Below, piece by piece: positions 8,560 to 16,795 of a stretch of DNA of 64,000 bases (the stretch's first letter is position 1; each line of letters opens with the position of its first letter). The notes beneath the pieces were generated by a model, which was not told the origin of the DNA, made no database searches, and saw only the letters and a program-made list of their open reading frames with translations. The stretch lies in contig NZ_JBHSJF010000001.1 of assembly GCF_042652085.1 (NCBI RefSeq), positions 345,243-409,242 on the forward strand. Reading direction: 5' to 3'. The position numbers were made by a program, and so were the translations under genes. The DNA comes from Flaviflagellibacter deserti (GTDB lineage: Bacteria > Pseudomonadota > Alphaproteobacteria > Rhizobiales > Methylopilaceae).

Positions 8560-9402
8560 ATGACGCATGCTCTCGTCCAGGCCGTGAAAGCGGCAGCCGT
8601 TGCGATCGCCGTGTTCGCCGCGACGCCAAGCCTCGCCGCGGAAGGCGGCGCTCATCCGGAAAAGGCTGGCTGGAGCTTCAGCGGCCCGTTGGGTCACTTC
8701 GACCGTGGCCAGCTGCAGCGCGGCTTCAAGGTCTATCGCGAGGTCTGTGCCAGCTGTCACTCGATGAACCTGATCTCGTTCCGCAACCTGATGGAAGAGG
8801 GCGGTCCGGAATTCTCGGAAGGCCAGGTCCGTCAGCTCGCGAGCGAATACAAGGTCACCGACGGTCCGAACGATGCAGGCGAGATGTTCGAGCGCCCGGC
8901 CCGTCTGTCCGATCGCTTCCCGTCGCCGTTCCCGAACGAGCAGGCGGCACGCGCAGCCCAGGGCGGCGCCTATCCGCCGGACTTCTCGCTACTGGCCAAG
9001 GCCCGCACCTATTCGCGCGGTGTCTGGCTGTCGCTGCTCGACCTCGTCCTGCAGTACCAGGAGCACGGCCCGGACTACATTCACGCTCTGCTCACCGGCT
9101 ATGACCATCAGCCGCCGGAGGGTTCGCACGGCCAGACCGGCCTGCACTACAACCCGTATTTCCCGGGCGGCTGGATTGCGATGCCAAAGCCGATCAGCGA
9201 CGGCCAGGTCGAGTATCCGGACGGCTCGCCGACCACGGTCGAGCAGTATTCGCGCGACGTCTCGGCGTTCATGATGTGGGCTGCCGAGCCGCATCTCGAA
9301 ACCCGCAAGCGCATCGGCTTCCAGGTGATGGTCTTCCTCATCATCTTCGCCGGCCTGCTGTACTTCACCAAGAAGAAGGTCTGGAGCGACGTCGCTCACT
9401 GA
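8560..9402 (+). CDS. petC: Cytochrome c1
   Basis: A 280-residue cytochrome c1 of the bc1 complex. The signal peptide ends around ATPSLAAEG; the haem-binding CASCH is at residues 63-67, and the sixth ligand is likely M208 in GGWIAMPK. A single C-terminal membrane helix (about 251-270, FQVMVFLIIFAGLLYF) is followed by the basic tail KKKVW. The frame is open upstream into petB, but ATG 8560 gives the correct signal peptide and has CCGAGG upstream. A strong terminator follows within 20 bases, closing the petABC transcript. Confidence 0.96.
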   Translation: MTHALVQAVKAAAVAIAVFAATPSLAAEGGAHPEKAGWSFSGPLGHFDRGQLQRGFKVYREVCASCHSMNLISFRNLMEEGGPEFSEGQVRQLASEYKVTDGPNDAGEMFERPARLSDRFPSPFPNEQAARAAQGGAYPPDFSLLAKARTYSRGVWLSLLDLVLQYQEHGPDYIHALLTGYDHQPPEGSHGQTGLHYNPYFPGGWIAMPKPISDGQVEYPDGSPTTVEQYSRDVSAFMMWAAEPHLETRKRIGFQVMVFLIIFAGLLYFTKKKVWSDVAH

Positions 9403-9420
9403 TCTTCGCCACCAGTCGCG

Positions 9421-9444
9421 AACGGGCCCTGCGGGGCCCGTTTT
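9421..9444 (+). terminator. Rho-independent terminator after petC
   Basis: A nine-base-pair stem, AACGGGCCC paired with GGGCCCGTT, encloses the loop TGCG and runs into TTTT. It lies 18 bases after the petC stop codon and would end the petABC message before apt. Confidence 0.85.
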
Positions 9445-9528
9445 CATGTCCGGTTCTGAAAGCGCTTTGACACGGCGGGCGTACTGAGCATGATGCCGCC
9501 CCCGCCCGATCCCCTCTGAAGAGATCCA

Positions 9529-10062
9529 ATGTCTTCCGAACTCGAAGCCCTGATCCGCACGATTCCGGACTACCCCAAGCCGGGCATCATGTTCCGCGAC
9601 ATCACCACGCTGCTGCAGCATCCAAAGGGCCTCAAGCTTTCGGTTGACGGTCTGGCGGAGAAGTTCAGCCGCGAGGAGATCGACCTCGTCGCCGGCATCG
9701 AGGCGCGTGGCTTCATCCTCGGCGGCGCGGTCGCCCATGTCCTCGGCAAGGGCTTCGTGCCGATCCGCAAGAAGGGCAAGCTGCCCCACGTCACGCTGAG
9801 CCAGGAATATGCGCTCGAATATGGCGTCGACCATGTCGAGGTACACGCCGACGCCTGCAAGCCGGGCCAGAAGGTTCTCGTCATCGACGATCTGATCGCG
9901 ACCGGCGGCACGGCAGAAGCGGGCCTTAATCTCATCCGGCGTCTCGGTGGTGTTCTGGTCGGAGCGGGTTTCGTCATCGACCTGCCGGAGCTCGGCGGAG
10001 CGGAGCGCCTGCGCAAGGCCGGCGTCCATGTTGAGTCGCTGGTTTCGTTCGCGGGGCATTGA
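9529..10062 (+). CDS. apt: Adenine phosphoribosyltransferase
   Basis: A 177-residue enzyme that salvages adenine to AMP using PRPP in the cytoplasm. It starts with the typical IRTIPDYPKPGIMFRDITTL block and carries the PRPP-binding loop VLVIDDLIATGGTAEA near residues 122-137. IEARGFILGGAVA and RKKGKLPH are further family blocks. The length is normal. It follows petC after a terminator and has its own GAAGAGA site, so it is probably transcribed separately. It converges with nfi across a palindromic repeat. Confidence 0.96.
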   Translation: MSSELEALIRTIPDYPKPGIMFRDITTLLQHPKGLKLSVDGLAEKFSREEIDLVAGIEARGFILGGAVAHVLGKGFVPIRKKGKLPHVTLSQEYALEYGVDHVEVHADACKPGQKVLVIDDLIATGGTAEAGLNLIRRLGGVLVGAGFVIDLPELGGAERLRKAGVHVESLVSFAGH

Positions 10063-10067
10063 GCGTT

Positions 10068-10094
10068 CCCCTCTCCCGCTTCGCAGGAGAGGGG
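10068..10094. repeat. Palindromic intergenic element between apt and nfi
   Basis: CCCCTCTCC (10068-10076) and GGAGAGGGG (10086-10094) form a nine-base-pair stem around CGCTTCGCA. The same 25-base core, with one change in the loop, closes a larger structured repeat at 43779-43803, so this is a copy of a dispersed element. Sitting between two convergent genes with stops on both sides, it may act as a bidirectional terminator, although it has no U-run. Confidence 0.7.
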
Positions 10095-10760
10095 CTACCC
10101 AAATACGCCGGCCGCCTTATGCGCCCGCCGGATCGGCTCTGGCAGACGATATTTCGGCGACGTCGCCATGATCAGTTCGATCGTCGTGTCGAGGTCGGCC
10201 AGATGTCCCGGCGAGACGAAGACCGGCTTGCAGCCCGGGCGCGTCCTAAGCGCCGCTCCGACGACCTCACCGCGATCAATGACCGGCGTCCAGGCGCCGC
10301 GTTCCGGACCGGACTCCTGATTGGTTCCGCAGAGCCGGTTCTTGGCATTGGCGATGGTCGGCACCCCGAGCCACAACCCCATATGGCTCGCGATGCCGAC
10401 CCTGCGCGGGTGCAGATAACCCGAGCCGTCGAAGATGAAGACGTCCGGCGTGTGCCTGAGCTTCTCGAATGCCTCGACCAAAACCTCGCCCTCGCGGAAT
10501 GAGAGCAGGCCGGGAACGTAGGGGAACGTCGTCGGACGCTGGGCGAGGGCGGTTTCCACCGGCTCGAAGCCCGGGAATGTCATCACCACGACCGCCGCCT
10601 GCGAGACCTCGTTCTTCACGCTGACGTCGACGCCCGCGACTGTCCTGATCGCGGAGAGATCAAGCGGGCGGTCGGCGATCACCTCGTGCCTCAGATCGTT
10701 CTGCAGCGCGATTGCCTCCTTGGGCGAGAGAGACCAGCTATGCCGTCTCTCGAGCTTCAT
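10095..10760 (-). CDS. nfi: Endonuclease V (deaminated-base repair)
   Basis: A 221-residue endonuclease V, which nicks DNA one base past deoxyinosine and related lesions. The metal-binding acidic residues are in place: D45 in VAGVDVS, E90 in LLSFREGE and D111 in FDGSGYLHPRR, and the conserved GIASHMGLWLGVPTIANAKN and CGTNQ segments follow. The length suits the family. Its ATG overlaps the ychF stop by one base (TGATG), so it is the last gene of an rplY-pth-ychF-nfi series. Confidence 0.94.
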   Translation of the reverse strand: MKLERRHSWSLSPKEAIALQNDLRHEVIADRPLDLSAIRTVAGVDVSVKNEVSQAAVVVMTFPGFEPVETALAQRPTTFPYVPGLLSFREGEVLVEAFEKLRHTPDVFIFDGSGYLHPRRVGIASHMGLWLGVPTIANAKNRLCGTNQESGPERGAWTPVIDRGEVVGAALRTRPGCKPVFVSPGHLADLDTTIELIMATSPKYRLPEPIRRAHKAAGVFG

Positions 10761-11857
10761 CAGTTGGCGAAGCGGAAGTGCAGGACGTCGCCGTCGGCGA
10801 CGACATATTCCTTGCCCTCGAGCCGGAGCTTGCCGGCATCGCGCGCGCCGCTCTCGCCCTTGAACTGGACGTAATCGTTATAGGCGATCGTCTCGGCGCG
10901 GATGAAGCCCTTCTCGAAATCCGAATGGATCACGCCCGCCGCAGCCGGGCCCTTGGTGCCCCTCTCGATGGTCCAGGCGCGGGCTTCCTTCGGGCCGACG
11001 GTGAAATAGGTCACGAGGCCGAGAAGGTCGTAGCCGGCACGGATCAGGCGGTCGAGGCCAGCTTCGCCGAGGCCGAGCGCTTCGAGGTATTCCGCGCGCT
11101 CCTCCTGCGGAAGAACCGCGATCTCGCTCTCGATGCGGGCCGAGATGGCGACGGCGACGGCGCCTTCTTCCTTTGCGCGGCGCTCGACTTCGGCGGAGTA
11201 TTTGTTACCGGTCGCGGCCGATGCCTCGTCGACATTGGCGACATAGAGAACGGGCTTCGAGGTCAGCAGGTTGAGGGCCTGGAACGTGGCATGGTCCTCC
11301 GGGCGGATTTTGGCCATGCGCGCCGGCTTGCCCTCACGCAGGAGCGGCAGGACGATCTGGACGATGTCGAGGCTTTCCTTGGCTTCCTTGTCGCCGCCGC
11401 GAGCCTTCTTCTCGAGCGCGGTGACGCGCTTCTCCAGGCTGTCCAGGTCGGCCAGCATCAGCTCGGTCTCGACGGTTTCCGCATCGGCGAGCGGATCGAT
11501 CTTTCCTTCGACATGGGTGATGTCGTCGTCCTCGAAGCAGCGCAGCACATAGGCCACGGCATCGACTTCGCGGATATGGGCGAGGAACTGGTTGCCGAGG
11601 CCTTCGCCCTGCGAGGCTCCGCGCACGAGGCCGGCGATGTCGACGAAGGTCAGGCGCGTCGGGATGATCTGCGCCGAGCCGCCGATCTCGGCCAGGGTGT
11701 CGAGACGCGGATCCGGAACGGCCACTTCACCGACATTCGGCTCGATGGTGCAGAACGGATAATTCGCCGCCTGCGCCGCCGCCGTCTGCGTGAGGGCGTT
11801 GAAGAGGGTCGACTTGCCGACGTTCGGCAGGCCGACGATGCCGCACTTGAAACCCAT
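10760..11857 (-). CDS. ychF: YchF/OLA1-family redox-regulated ATPase
   Basis: A 365-residue Obg-related P-loop protein that binds ribosomes and hydrolyses ATP rather than GTP. G1 is GLPNVGKST (residues 9-17), the switch region holds FVDIAGLVRGAS, and the C-terminal TGS domain ends in EGKEYVVADGDVLHFRFAN, exactly the family end. The frame extends further upstream to 12013, overlapping pth, but ATG 11857 gives the universal MGFKCGIVGLPN start. It lies five bases after pth. Pairing of pth and ychF is widespread in bacteria and points to a translation-related role. Confidence 0.96.
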   Translation of the reverse strand: MGFKCGIVGLPNVGKSTLFNALTQTAAAQAANYPFCTIEPNVGEVAVPDPRLDTLAEIGGSAQIIPTRLTFVDIAGLVRGASQGEGLGNQFLAHIREVDAVAYVLRCFEDDDITHVEGKIDPLADAETVETELMLADLDSLEKRVTALEKKARGGDKEAKESLDIVQIVLPLLREGKPARMAKIRPEDHATFQALNLLTSKPVLYVANVDEASAATGNKYSAEVERRAKEEGAVAVAISARIESEIAVLPQEERAEYLEALGLGEAGLDRLIRAGYDLLGLVTYFTVGPKEARAWTIERGTKGPAAAGVIHSDFEKGFIRAETIAYNDYVQFKGESGARDAGKLRLEGKEYVVADGDVLHFRFAN

Positions 11858-11862
11858 TCTCT

Positions 11863-12477
11863 CTAATCCTCTCGGCGCTCGCCCGGCCGCTTCGGAGCGG
11901 AGAAGCCCGCCGCGCTGAGCGCAAGATGCACTTTGTTCTGAAATCCCGTCTCGTCGCCTTTGGCGAGGAGGTCTGCGTTGTCTGCGATCGCATCGACAAG
12001 ACAATTCACCCACTCGCGATCAGCTTTCGCGAAATCGCTGAGCACGTGGGCGTGGACGATATCCTTGATGCCGGGATGGCCGATGCCGATCCGTACCCGG
12101 ATATAATCGTTGCCGATCGCCGGCGTGATCGAACGCAGCCCGTTATGGCCCGCATTGCCGCCGCCCGCCTTCACCCGCAGCTTCGCCGGAGCGAGATCGA
12201 GCTCGTCGTGGAACACGACCACGTCTGGCAGGGCGATCTTGAAGAAACGGACCGCCTCGGCAACCGAGCGGCCCGACTCATTCATGTAGGTCTTCGGCTT
12301 GAGCAGCAGCGTCTTCACGCCGCCGATCTCTCCGTCCGCCGCATCTGCCTGGAAGCGCGAACGCCAGGGGCTGAACCCCCAGCGCTGCGCGATGCGATCG
12401 ACGGCCATGAATCCGATATTGTGGCGGTTGCCGGAATATTGGGATCCAGGATTGCCGAGGCCAACGAAGAGCCGCAT
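11863..12477 (-). CDS. pth: Peptidyl-tRNA hydrolase
   Basis: A 204-residue enzyme that frees tRNA from prematurely released peptidyl-tRNA. It begins MRLFVGLGNPGSQYSGNRHN with the catalytic histidine at H19, and has TYMNESGRSV and the DELDL segment with HDELDLAPAKLRVK; GGGNAGHNGLRSI completes the signature. The C-terminal 20-25 residues are basic and longer than in E. coli, as is usual in this group. It lies 15 bases downstream of rplY. Confidence 0.96.
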   Translation of the reverse strand: MRLFVGLGNPGSQYSGNRHNIGFMAVDRIAQRWGFSPWRSRFQADAADGEIGGVKTLLLKPKTYMNESGRSVAEAVRFFKIALPDVVVFHDELDLAPAKLRVKAGGGNAGHNGLRSITPAIGNDYIRVRIGIGHPGIKDIVHAHVLSDFAKADREWVNCLVDAIADNADLLAKGDETGFQNKVHLALSAAGFSAPKRPGERRED

Positions 12478-12492
12478 GTGACGGCTCTTCTG

Positions 12493-13128
12493 TTACTCGG
12501 CCTTCTTCGGCTCTTCGGCTGCGGGGGCGGCCTCGCCCTCGGCTGCCGCAGGCTCCTCGATGGCGACGGTCGGCGCTGCGATGGTCGCGACGGTGAAGTC
12601 CTCGCGGCTCGTCGGCTTCGTACCTTCCGGCAGCTTGACCGCCGAGATGTGGATCGAGTCACCGATCGTCAGACCGGTCAGGTCGATCTCGATGAATTCC
12701 GGGATCTTCTCTGCCGGGACGGTGAGGTCGATCGAGTGCTCGACGATGTTGAGCACGCCGCCGGCCTTCAGGCCCGGGGACTTGTCTTCGTTCACGAAGT
12801 GCACCGGCACCTGGACGTGGACGACAGAGTCCTTCGAGACGCGGAGGAAATCGACGTGGATCAGGAAGTCCTTCACCGGGTCGACCTGGTAGTCGCGCGG
12901 GATCGCGCGCTCTTTCTTGCCGCCGACCTCGATCTCGAAGATCGTGGTCAGGAAACCGCCTGCATGCAGCAGAAGCGTGGTCTGCTTGGCGTCGAGCGTG
13001 ATGCCGACGGGAGGCTGCTTGGCGCCGTAAATGACGGCGGGAATCTTGTTTTCACGGCGCAATGCACGAGCGGCCCCCTTGCCGGCCCGATCGCGCGCTT
13101 CGGCCTTGATAACCTTGGTCGCGGACAT
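12493..13128 (-). CDS. rplY: 50S ribosomal protein L25/general stress protein Ctc
   Basis: A 211-residue long-form L25 (TL5/CTC type) that binds 5S rRNA. The N-terminal L25 domain covers about residues 1-95 (ARDRAGKGAARALRRENKIP, VIYGAKQPP) and the C-terminal beta domain about 100-180 (PVHFVNEDKSPGLKAGGVLN). An alanine/glutamate-rich tail ends the protein. It leads the minus-strand rplY-pth-ychF-nfi operon. A hairpin (AGGCCGC GCGA GCGGCCT, 13152-13169) lies in its upstream region and could sit in the leader; its role is unknown. Confidence 0.95.
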   Translation of the reverse strand: MSATKVIKAEARDRAGKGAARALRRENKIPAVIYGAKQPPVGITLDAKQTTLLLHAGGFLTTIFEIEVGGKKERAIPRDYQVDPVKDFLIHVDFLRVSKDSVVHVQVPVHFVNEDKSPGLKAGGVLNIVEHSIDLTVPAEKIPEFIEIDLTGLTIGDSIHISAVKLPEGTKPTSREDFTVATIAAPTVAIEEPAAAEGEAAPAAEEPKKAE

Positions 13129-13220
13129 AGTCGTATCTCCAGAATGTAAGAAGGCCGCGCGAGCGGCCTCTCAGAAGGTCCGGCGCACCTCCAGGGGTGT
13201 CGGACGCCGAACGGGCGGTT

Positions 13221-13568
13221 CTATAGCGGAAGGAGGGGCTGAGAGCAACGCTGGGGATCAGTGGAATGCATCGTCCGTGACGTCCATGTAGCCGCTGAGA
13301 ACCTCAGAACCTCGATGCCTCGCGCATGGGGACGATAGAAGACGATGTAGCGCCCGACGGCAAAACTGCGAACGTCATTCCCGAGATCGTACCTCAGGCG
13401 TCCGGCGAGTGGATTTTCCGCCAGCATCTCGGACGTCGAGACCAGCTTTCGAATGAGCATATCGGCAGCAGACATGTTGTCGGCGGCGACGAACGACCAG
13501 ATGTCCAGAAGATCCGTTCGCGCTCGCCTGGTGGGCAGCGCAATTCTGTCGGACTTATCGGCCGGCAC
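13221..13568 (-). pseudogene. parE: ParE-type toxin, probably frameshifted at the C-terminus
   Basis: The 115-codon frame begins as a normal RelE/ParE toxin: RRARTDLLDIWSFVAADN, LAENPLAGRLRYDLG, VRSFAVGRYIVFYRP, GIEVLR. After GIEVLR, where ParE proteins end in RVLHG-like strands, the frame reads FSAATWTSRTMHS and beyond, unlike the family. Adding one base at the GAGGTTCTGAGGTTCT direct repeat (near 13303-13318) restores VLSGYMDVTDDAFH followed by a stop at 13258-13260. This is inferred to be a single-base loss in a slippage-prone repeat, probably inactivating the toxin; a sequencing error is the other explanation. It overlaps the antitoxin gene by 14 bases, as the usual parDE layout. Confidence 0.7.
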
Positions 13569-13809
13569 GCTTGCGAGCGTCCCTCAGGATTTCCTCGACA
13601 TCGAACGGGCCTGCCTCGAAGCCGCTCTCGATGCCTTCCCGGACCATGCGCCGAAGCGCTTCGAGCTTCACCTGCCGCGTTTCCTCACGCTCCTCGACAA
13701 GCCGCAGTCCGTCGCGCACGACCTCGCTGGCCGATGCATAACGCCCGCTATCGACCAATTCGCGGATCAATTTCTCGTAGTGTTCGCCGAGGGAATAGCT
13801 CGATGCCAT
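13555..13809 (-). CDS. parD: ParD-type antitoxin
   Basis: An 84-residue protein with an N-terminal ribbon-helix-helix-like region (SYSLGEHYEKLIRELVDSGRY and ASASEVVRDGLRLVEERE) and an acidic-basic tail ending in GPFDVEEILRDARKRAGR, as in ParD antitoxins, which bind the paired toxin and autoregulate the operon. It is upstream of, and overlaps, the ParE gene. An AT-rich stretch directly upstream (13810-13860) probably carries the promoter and operator. Since the toxin looks broken, the antitoxin may persist alone. Confidence 0.88.
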   Translation of the reverse strand: MASSYSLGEHYEKLIRELVDSGRYASASEVVRDGLRLVEEREETRQVKLEALRRMVREGIESGFEAGPFDVEEILRDARKRAGR

Positions 13810-13867
13810 ACCCGAACAATATCCGGAAATATCAAAAACTGATAATCAACTGAAGTTGATATTCCGC

Positions 13868-14800
13868 TCAGTCAAACAAACTGGAGACAGACTTCTCTTC
13901 CGATGTGCGGGCGATCGCCTCGCCGAGCAGGCTCGCGATCGAGACCGTACGGATGTTGCGAGCGACACGCACGGCTTCCGTCGGCTGGATCGAGTCGGTC
14001 AGGACAAGCGATTTCAGCTTCGAGGCGGTGATGCGGGCGACCGCGCCGCCCGAAAGCACGCCGTGGGTGATATAGGCGTGGACCTCTTCCGCCCCCTGTT
14101 CGATCAGGGCCTCGGCGGCGTTCACCAGTGTGCCGCCGGAATCGATGATGTCGTCTACGAGGATGCAGGTCTTGCCCTTCACGTCGCCGATGACATTCAT
14201 CACCTCGCTCTCGCCCGGGCGCTCGCGGCGCTTGTCGACGATTGCGAGCGAGGCGTCGATGCGCTTGGCGACCGCGCGGGCGCGCACCACGCCGCCGACG
14301 TCGGGCGAGATCACCGCGAGGTTCTTCAGCGGGATGTGTTCCTGGATGTCGCGGACGAGCGCCGGCGCCGAGAACAGGTTGTCGGTCGGAATGTCGAAGA
14401 AGCCCTGAATCTGGCCGGCGTGCAGATCGAGCGTGAGGACTCGGTCGGCGCCTGCATTGGTGATCAGGTTGGCGACGAGCTTGGCCGAGATCGGCGTGCG
14501 CGGACCGGCTTTGCGGTCCTGGCGGGCATAGCCGAAATAGGGGAGCACGGCGGTGATGCGGCGGGCCGAGGAGCGGCGGAGCGCATCGATGATGATGAGC
14601 AGCTCCATCAGGTGGTCGTTCGCCGGGAACGAGGTCGACTGAATGACGAACACGTCCTCGCCGCGCACGTTCTCCAGGATCTCGACGAATATCTCCATGT
14701 CGGCGAAGCGCCGGACATTGGCTCTGGTCAGCGGGGTCTGGAGGTAGGCAGCAATCGCCTCCGCCAACGGACGGTTGGAATTGCCCGCGACGAGCTTCAT
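13868..14800 (-). CDS. prs: Ribose-phosphate pyrophosphokinase
   Basis: A 310-residue PRPP synthetase, feeding purine, pyrimidine, histidine and NAD synthesis (and apt in this window). It begins MKLVAGNSNRPLAEAIA, has the DLHAGQIQGFFDIPTDNL block with the catalytic region, and the PRPP loop CILVDDIIDSGGTLVNAAE. The length is standard for the class I enzyme. It is downstream of pgeF on the same strand with a 142-base gap in between, so it may have its own promoter. Confidence 0.96.
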   Translation of the reverse strand: MKLVAGNSNRPLAEAIAAYLQTPLTRANVRRFADMEIFVEILENVRGEDVFVIQSTSFPANDHLMELLIIIDALRRSSARRITAVLPYFGYARQDRKAGPRTPISAKLVANLITNAGADRVLTLDLHAGQIQGFFDIPTDNLFSAPALVRDIQEHIPLKNLAVISPDVGGVVRARAVAKRIDASLAIVDKRRERPGESEVMNVIGDVKGKTCILVDDIIDSGGTLVNAAEALIEQGAEEVHAYITHGVLSGGAVARITASKLKSLVLTDSIQPTEAVRVARNIRTVSIASLLGEAIARTSEEKSVSSLFD

Positions 14801-14942
14801 CGAAAATCCCCAGGCCGGGGGCCCGCGTCTGCCGGCCCGTTCTCTTTGGAGCGGCTCTTATCAGGGCGGGGCGACACGCTCAATGTCTCACTCGCCGCAG
14901 CGGTTAATTGTTGCAGCGTTGTGACAGGGTGTGGCCTTGCGG

Positions 14943-15719
14943 TTACGACGAAAGTGCAATGGCCGCGACCAGTCGCCCATAGTCCGGTTCGCCCCGATGG
15001 GTGGTGCGGCGGTACGAGAAGAACCGCTCCTCGTCGGAATAGGTGTCGAGATCGAGGTCGACGACAGAGCCGATCTCGGTCCGGTTCAGGCGTCGGACAA
15101 TGTAGCCGCCGAGATCGAACATCGAATGTCCGTCCTTGACGGATGGAACGAAGAAAACACGGTTCTCACCATCGGCATCGCAGAAGCGCTCGACGAATTC
15201 CGAGCCGACCTCGTAGCTCTTCTGCCGGATGCAGGGTCCCAGCACGACGGCGATGCTGCCTCGTCGTGCGCCCAGCTTTTCCATCGCATTGACGGTCGCA
15301 TCGAGGACTCCGGTGAGCGCGCCCTTCCATCCCGCATGCGCCGCGCCGATCACGCGCGCTTCCGCATCGGCGAACAGGATCGGCCCGCAATCGGCGGTTC
15401 CGATCCCGACGGCCAGATCGGGCGTGGAGGTGACGACCGCGTCCGCCTGCGGGGCTTCTCCGGGTAGCCAGGGTACCAGGGCCGTCACCGCTGTCGCGGA
15501 ATGGATCTGGTAGGGCGTGGCGAGCATGTTCTCCTCGACACCCAACGCCTCGGTCATCCGCCGCCGGTTCTCCATGACGGCCTTCGGATCGTCATTCGAG
15601 CCGCGTCCACCATTCAGGCTCGCATAAATACCCTTCGACACGCCGCCCTGACGGGTGAAGAAGGCGTGCCGGATGCCCGGGAGAGTGAGTGACGGCGCGG
15701 TGATGAAGGAGGCATTCAT
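14943..15719 (-). CDS. pgeF: Peptidoglycan editing factor PgeF (multicopper-like laccase domain)
   Basis: A 258-residue YfiH/PgeF-family protein, in E. coli needed to edit wrong residues in peptidoglycan precursors; other members act as purine nucleosidase-phosphorylases. The family residues are present: HAFFTRQGGVSKGIYASLN, AVGIGTADCGPILFAD with its cysteine, AAHAGWKGALTGVL with its histidine, and GPCIRQKSYEVG. Its start overlaps the end of the methyltransferase gene by four bases (ATGA), placing it third in an lgt-midA-pgeF operon. Confidence 0.93.
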   Translation of the reverse strand: MNASFITAPSLTLPGIRHAFFTRQGGVSKGIYASLNGGRGSNDDPKAVMENRRRMTEALGVEENMLATPYQIHSATAVTALVPWLPGEAPQADAVVTSTPDLAVGIGTADCGPILFADAEARVIGAAHAGWKGALTGVLDATVNAMEKLGARRGSIAVVLGPCIRQKSYEVGSEFVERFCDADGENRVFFVPSVKDGHSMFDLGGYIVRRLNRTEIGSVVDLDLDTYSDEERFFSYRRTTHRGEPDYGRLVAAIALSS

Positions 15720-16795
15720 TCAGGCAGATCCTCGAAACCGGGCAGGGGAGGCAGGCCCGACGTCAGCGCGAGTACCTTGAACAGCGAACCCATACCGGTC
15801 GGTTCCGCATCGGTCAGCCGGTCGAACGCCGCATCGATCGCGACGCGCTGCTCGGGCGTCGCCTTCTCTTTCAGGATCGCGGCGCGATTTGCCAATCCCA
15901 TCCGCAACAGGAATTCGCGTTGCGTGGTCGGCCCCAGCACGTCGACGCCGGTCTCCTGGCCAGCTGCGGCAAGCGCGGAAAAATCGACATGCGCGGTCAG
16001 GTCCGCTGCGCCGAGATCGGTCAGGACATCGGTGAATTGGTGGTCGCGCACCGCCTGCAACGTATCGCCTGCGCCGGACTGGGCATGGCCGTAATCGATG
16101 ACGATCACCGCGCCCTTGTCGCGTGCGATGCGCGAAGCGAGCGTCCGCACGATCTGCAGGCTGGCAGGCGATGTCTCGACCATGCTGCCCGCGGGCATGC
16201 CGCGCAGAACGGACGGGACTAGAGCGTCGGCGCGTTGCGGGGAGAGCCCGAACGCGAGCTTCTCGCCGGTCAGGCCGACCACGCGCTCGTGCCAGCCTTC
16301 CCCGATGCGCACGAACTGCTGGATCGGTAGCGCATCGAAGAATTCGTTGGCGATGACGATGAGCGGGCCGTCGGGGATGTCCTCAGCCGCGTCATGCCAA
16401 CTGAGCGAGGGTGCGATACCGGTAAGCGTCCTCGCCTGAGCCGCGCGCAAGGTGGGGCTCGTCTCGACGAGGTGGACGGAGGCGGCATTGATGAAGCCCG
16501 GCACGATGCCGGCCGCGCGCAGGGCATCGGACATTAGCGTTCCGCGCCCGGGCCCGAGTTCGACCAGCCGGAACGAGGCCGGCGATCCCATAGCCGACCA
16601 GGTCACGGCGGCGAGGATGCCGAGCAGTTCGCCGAACATCTGGCTGATCTCGGGCGAGGTGGTGAAGTCGCCCGTCGCGCCAAGCGGATCGCGTGTCGCA
16701 TAATAATGGGCGTTCGCGAGACCCACCACCCGAGCGACCGAAAGCGGCCCCTCGATTGCGATGCGCTGGTGGATATCGGCTTCTACCGGGGTCAT
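15716..16795 (-). CDS. MidA/NDUFAF7-like SAM-dependent methyltransferase
   Basis: A 359-residue class I SAM-dependent methyltransferase of the MidA/NDUFAF7 family. It shows YYATRDPLGATGDFTTSPEI, the SAM site RLVELGPGRGTLMSDALR, LIVIANEFFDALPIQQFVR and IVIDYGHA, all typical. The mitochondrial relative methylates an arginine of a complex I subunit (NDUFS2); transfer of that role to this bacterial protein is inference. It overlaps both neighbours (lgt and pgeF) by four bases, a conserved alphaproteobacterial arrangement. Confidence 0.92.
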   Translation of the reverse strand: MTPVEADIHQRIAIEGPLSVARVVGLANAHYYATRDPLGATGDFTTSPEISQMFGELLGILAAVTWSAMGSPASFRLVELGPGRGTLMSDALRAAGIVPGFINAASVHLVETSPTLRAAQARTLTGIAPSLSWHDAAEDIPDGPLIVIANEFFDALPIQQFVRIGEGWHERVVGLTGEKLAFGLSPQRADALVPSVLRGMPAGSMVETSPASLQIVRTLASRIARDKGAVIVIDYGHAQSGAGDTLQAVRDHQFTDVLTDLGAADLTAHVDFSALAAAGQETGVDVLGPTTQREFLLRMGLANRAAILKEKATPEQRVAIDAAFDRLTDAEPTGMGSLFKVLALTSGLPPLPGFEDLPE

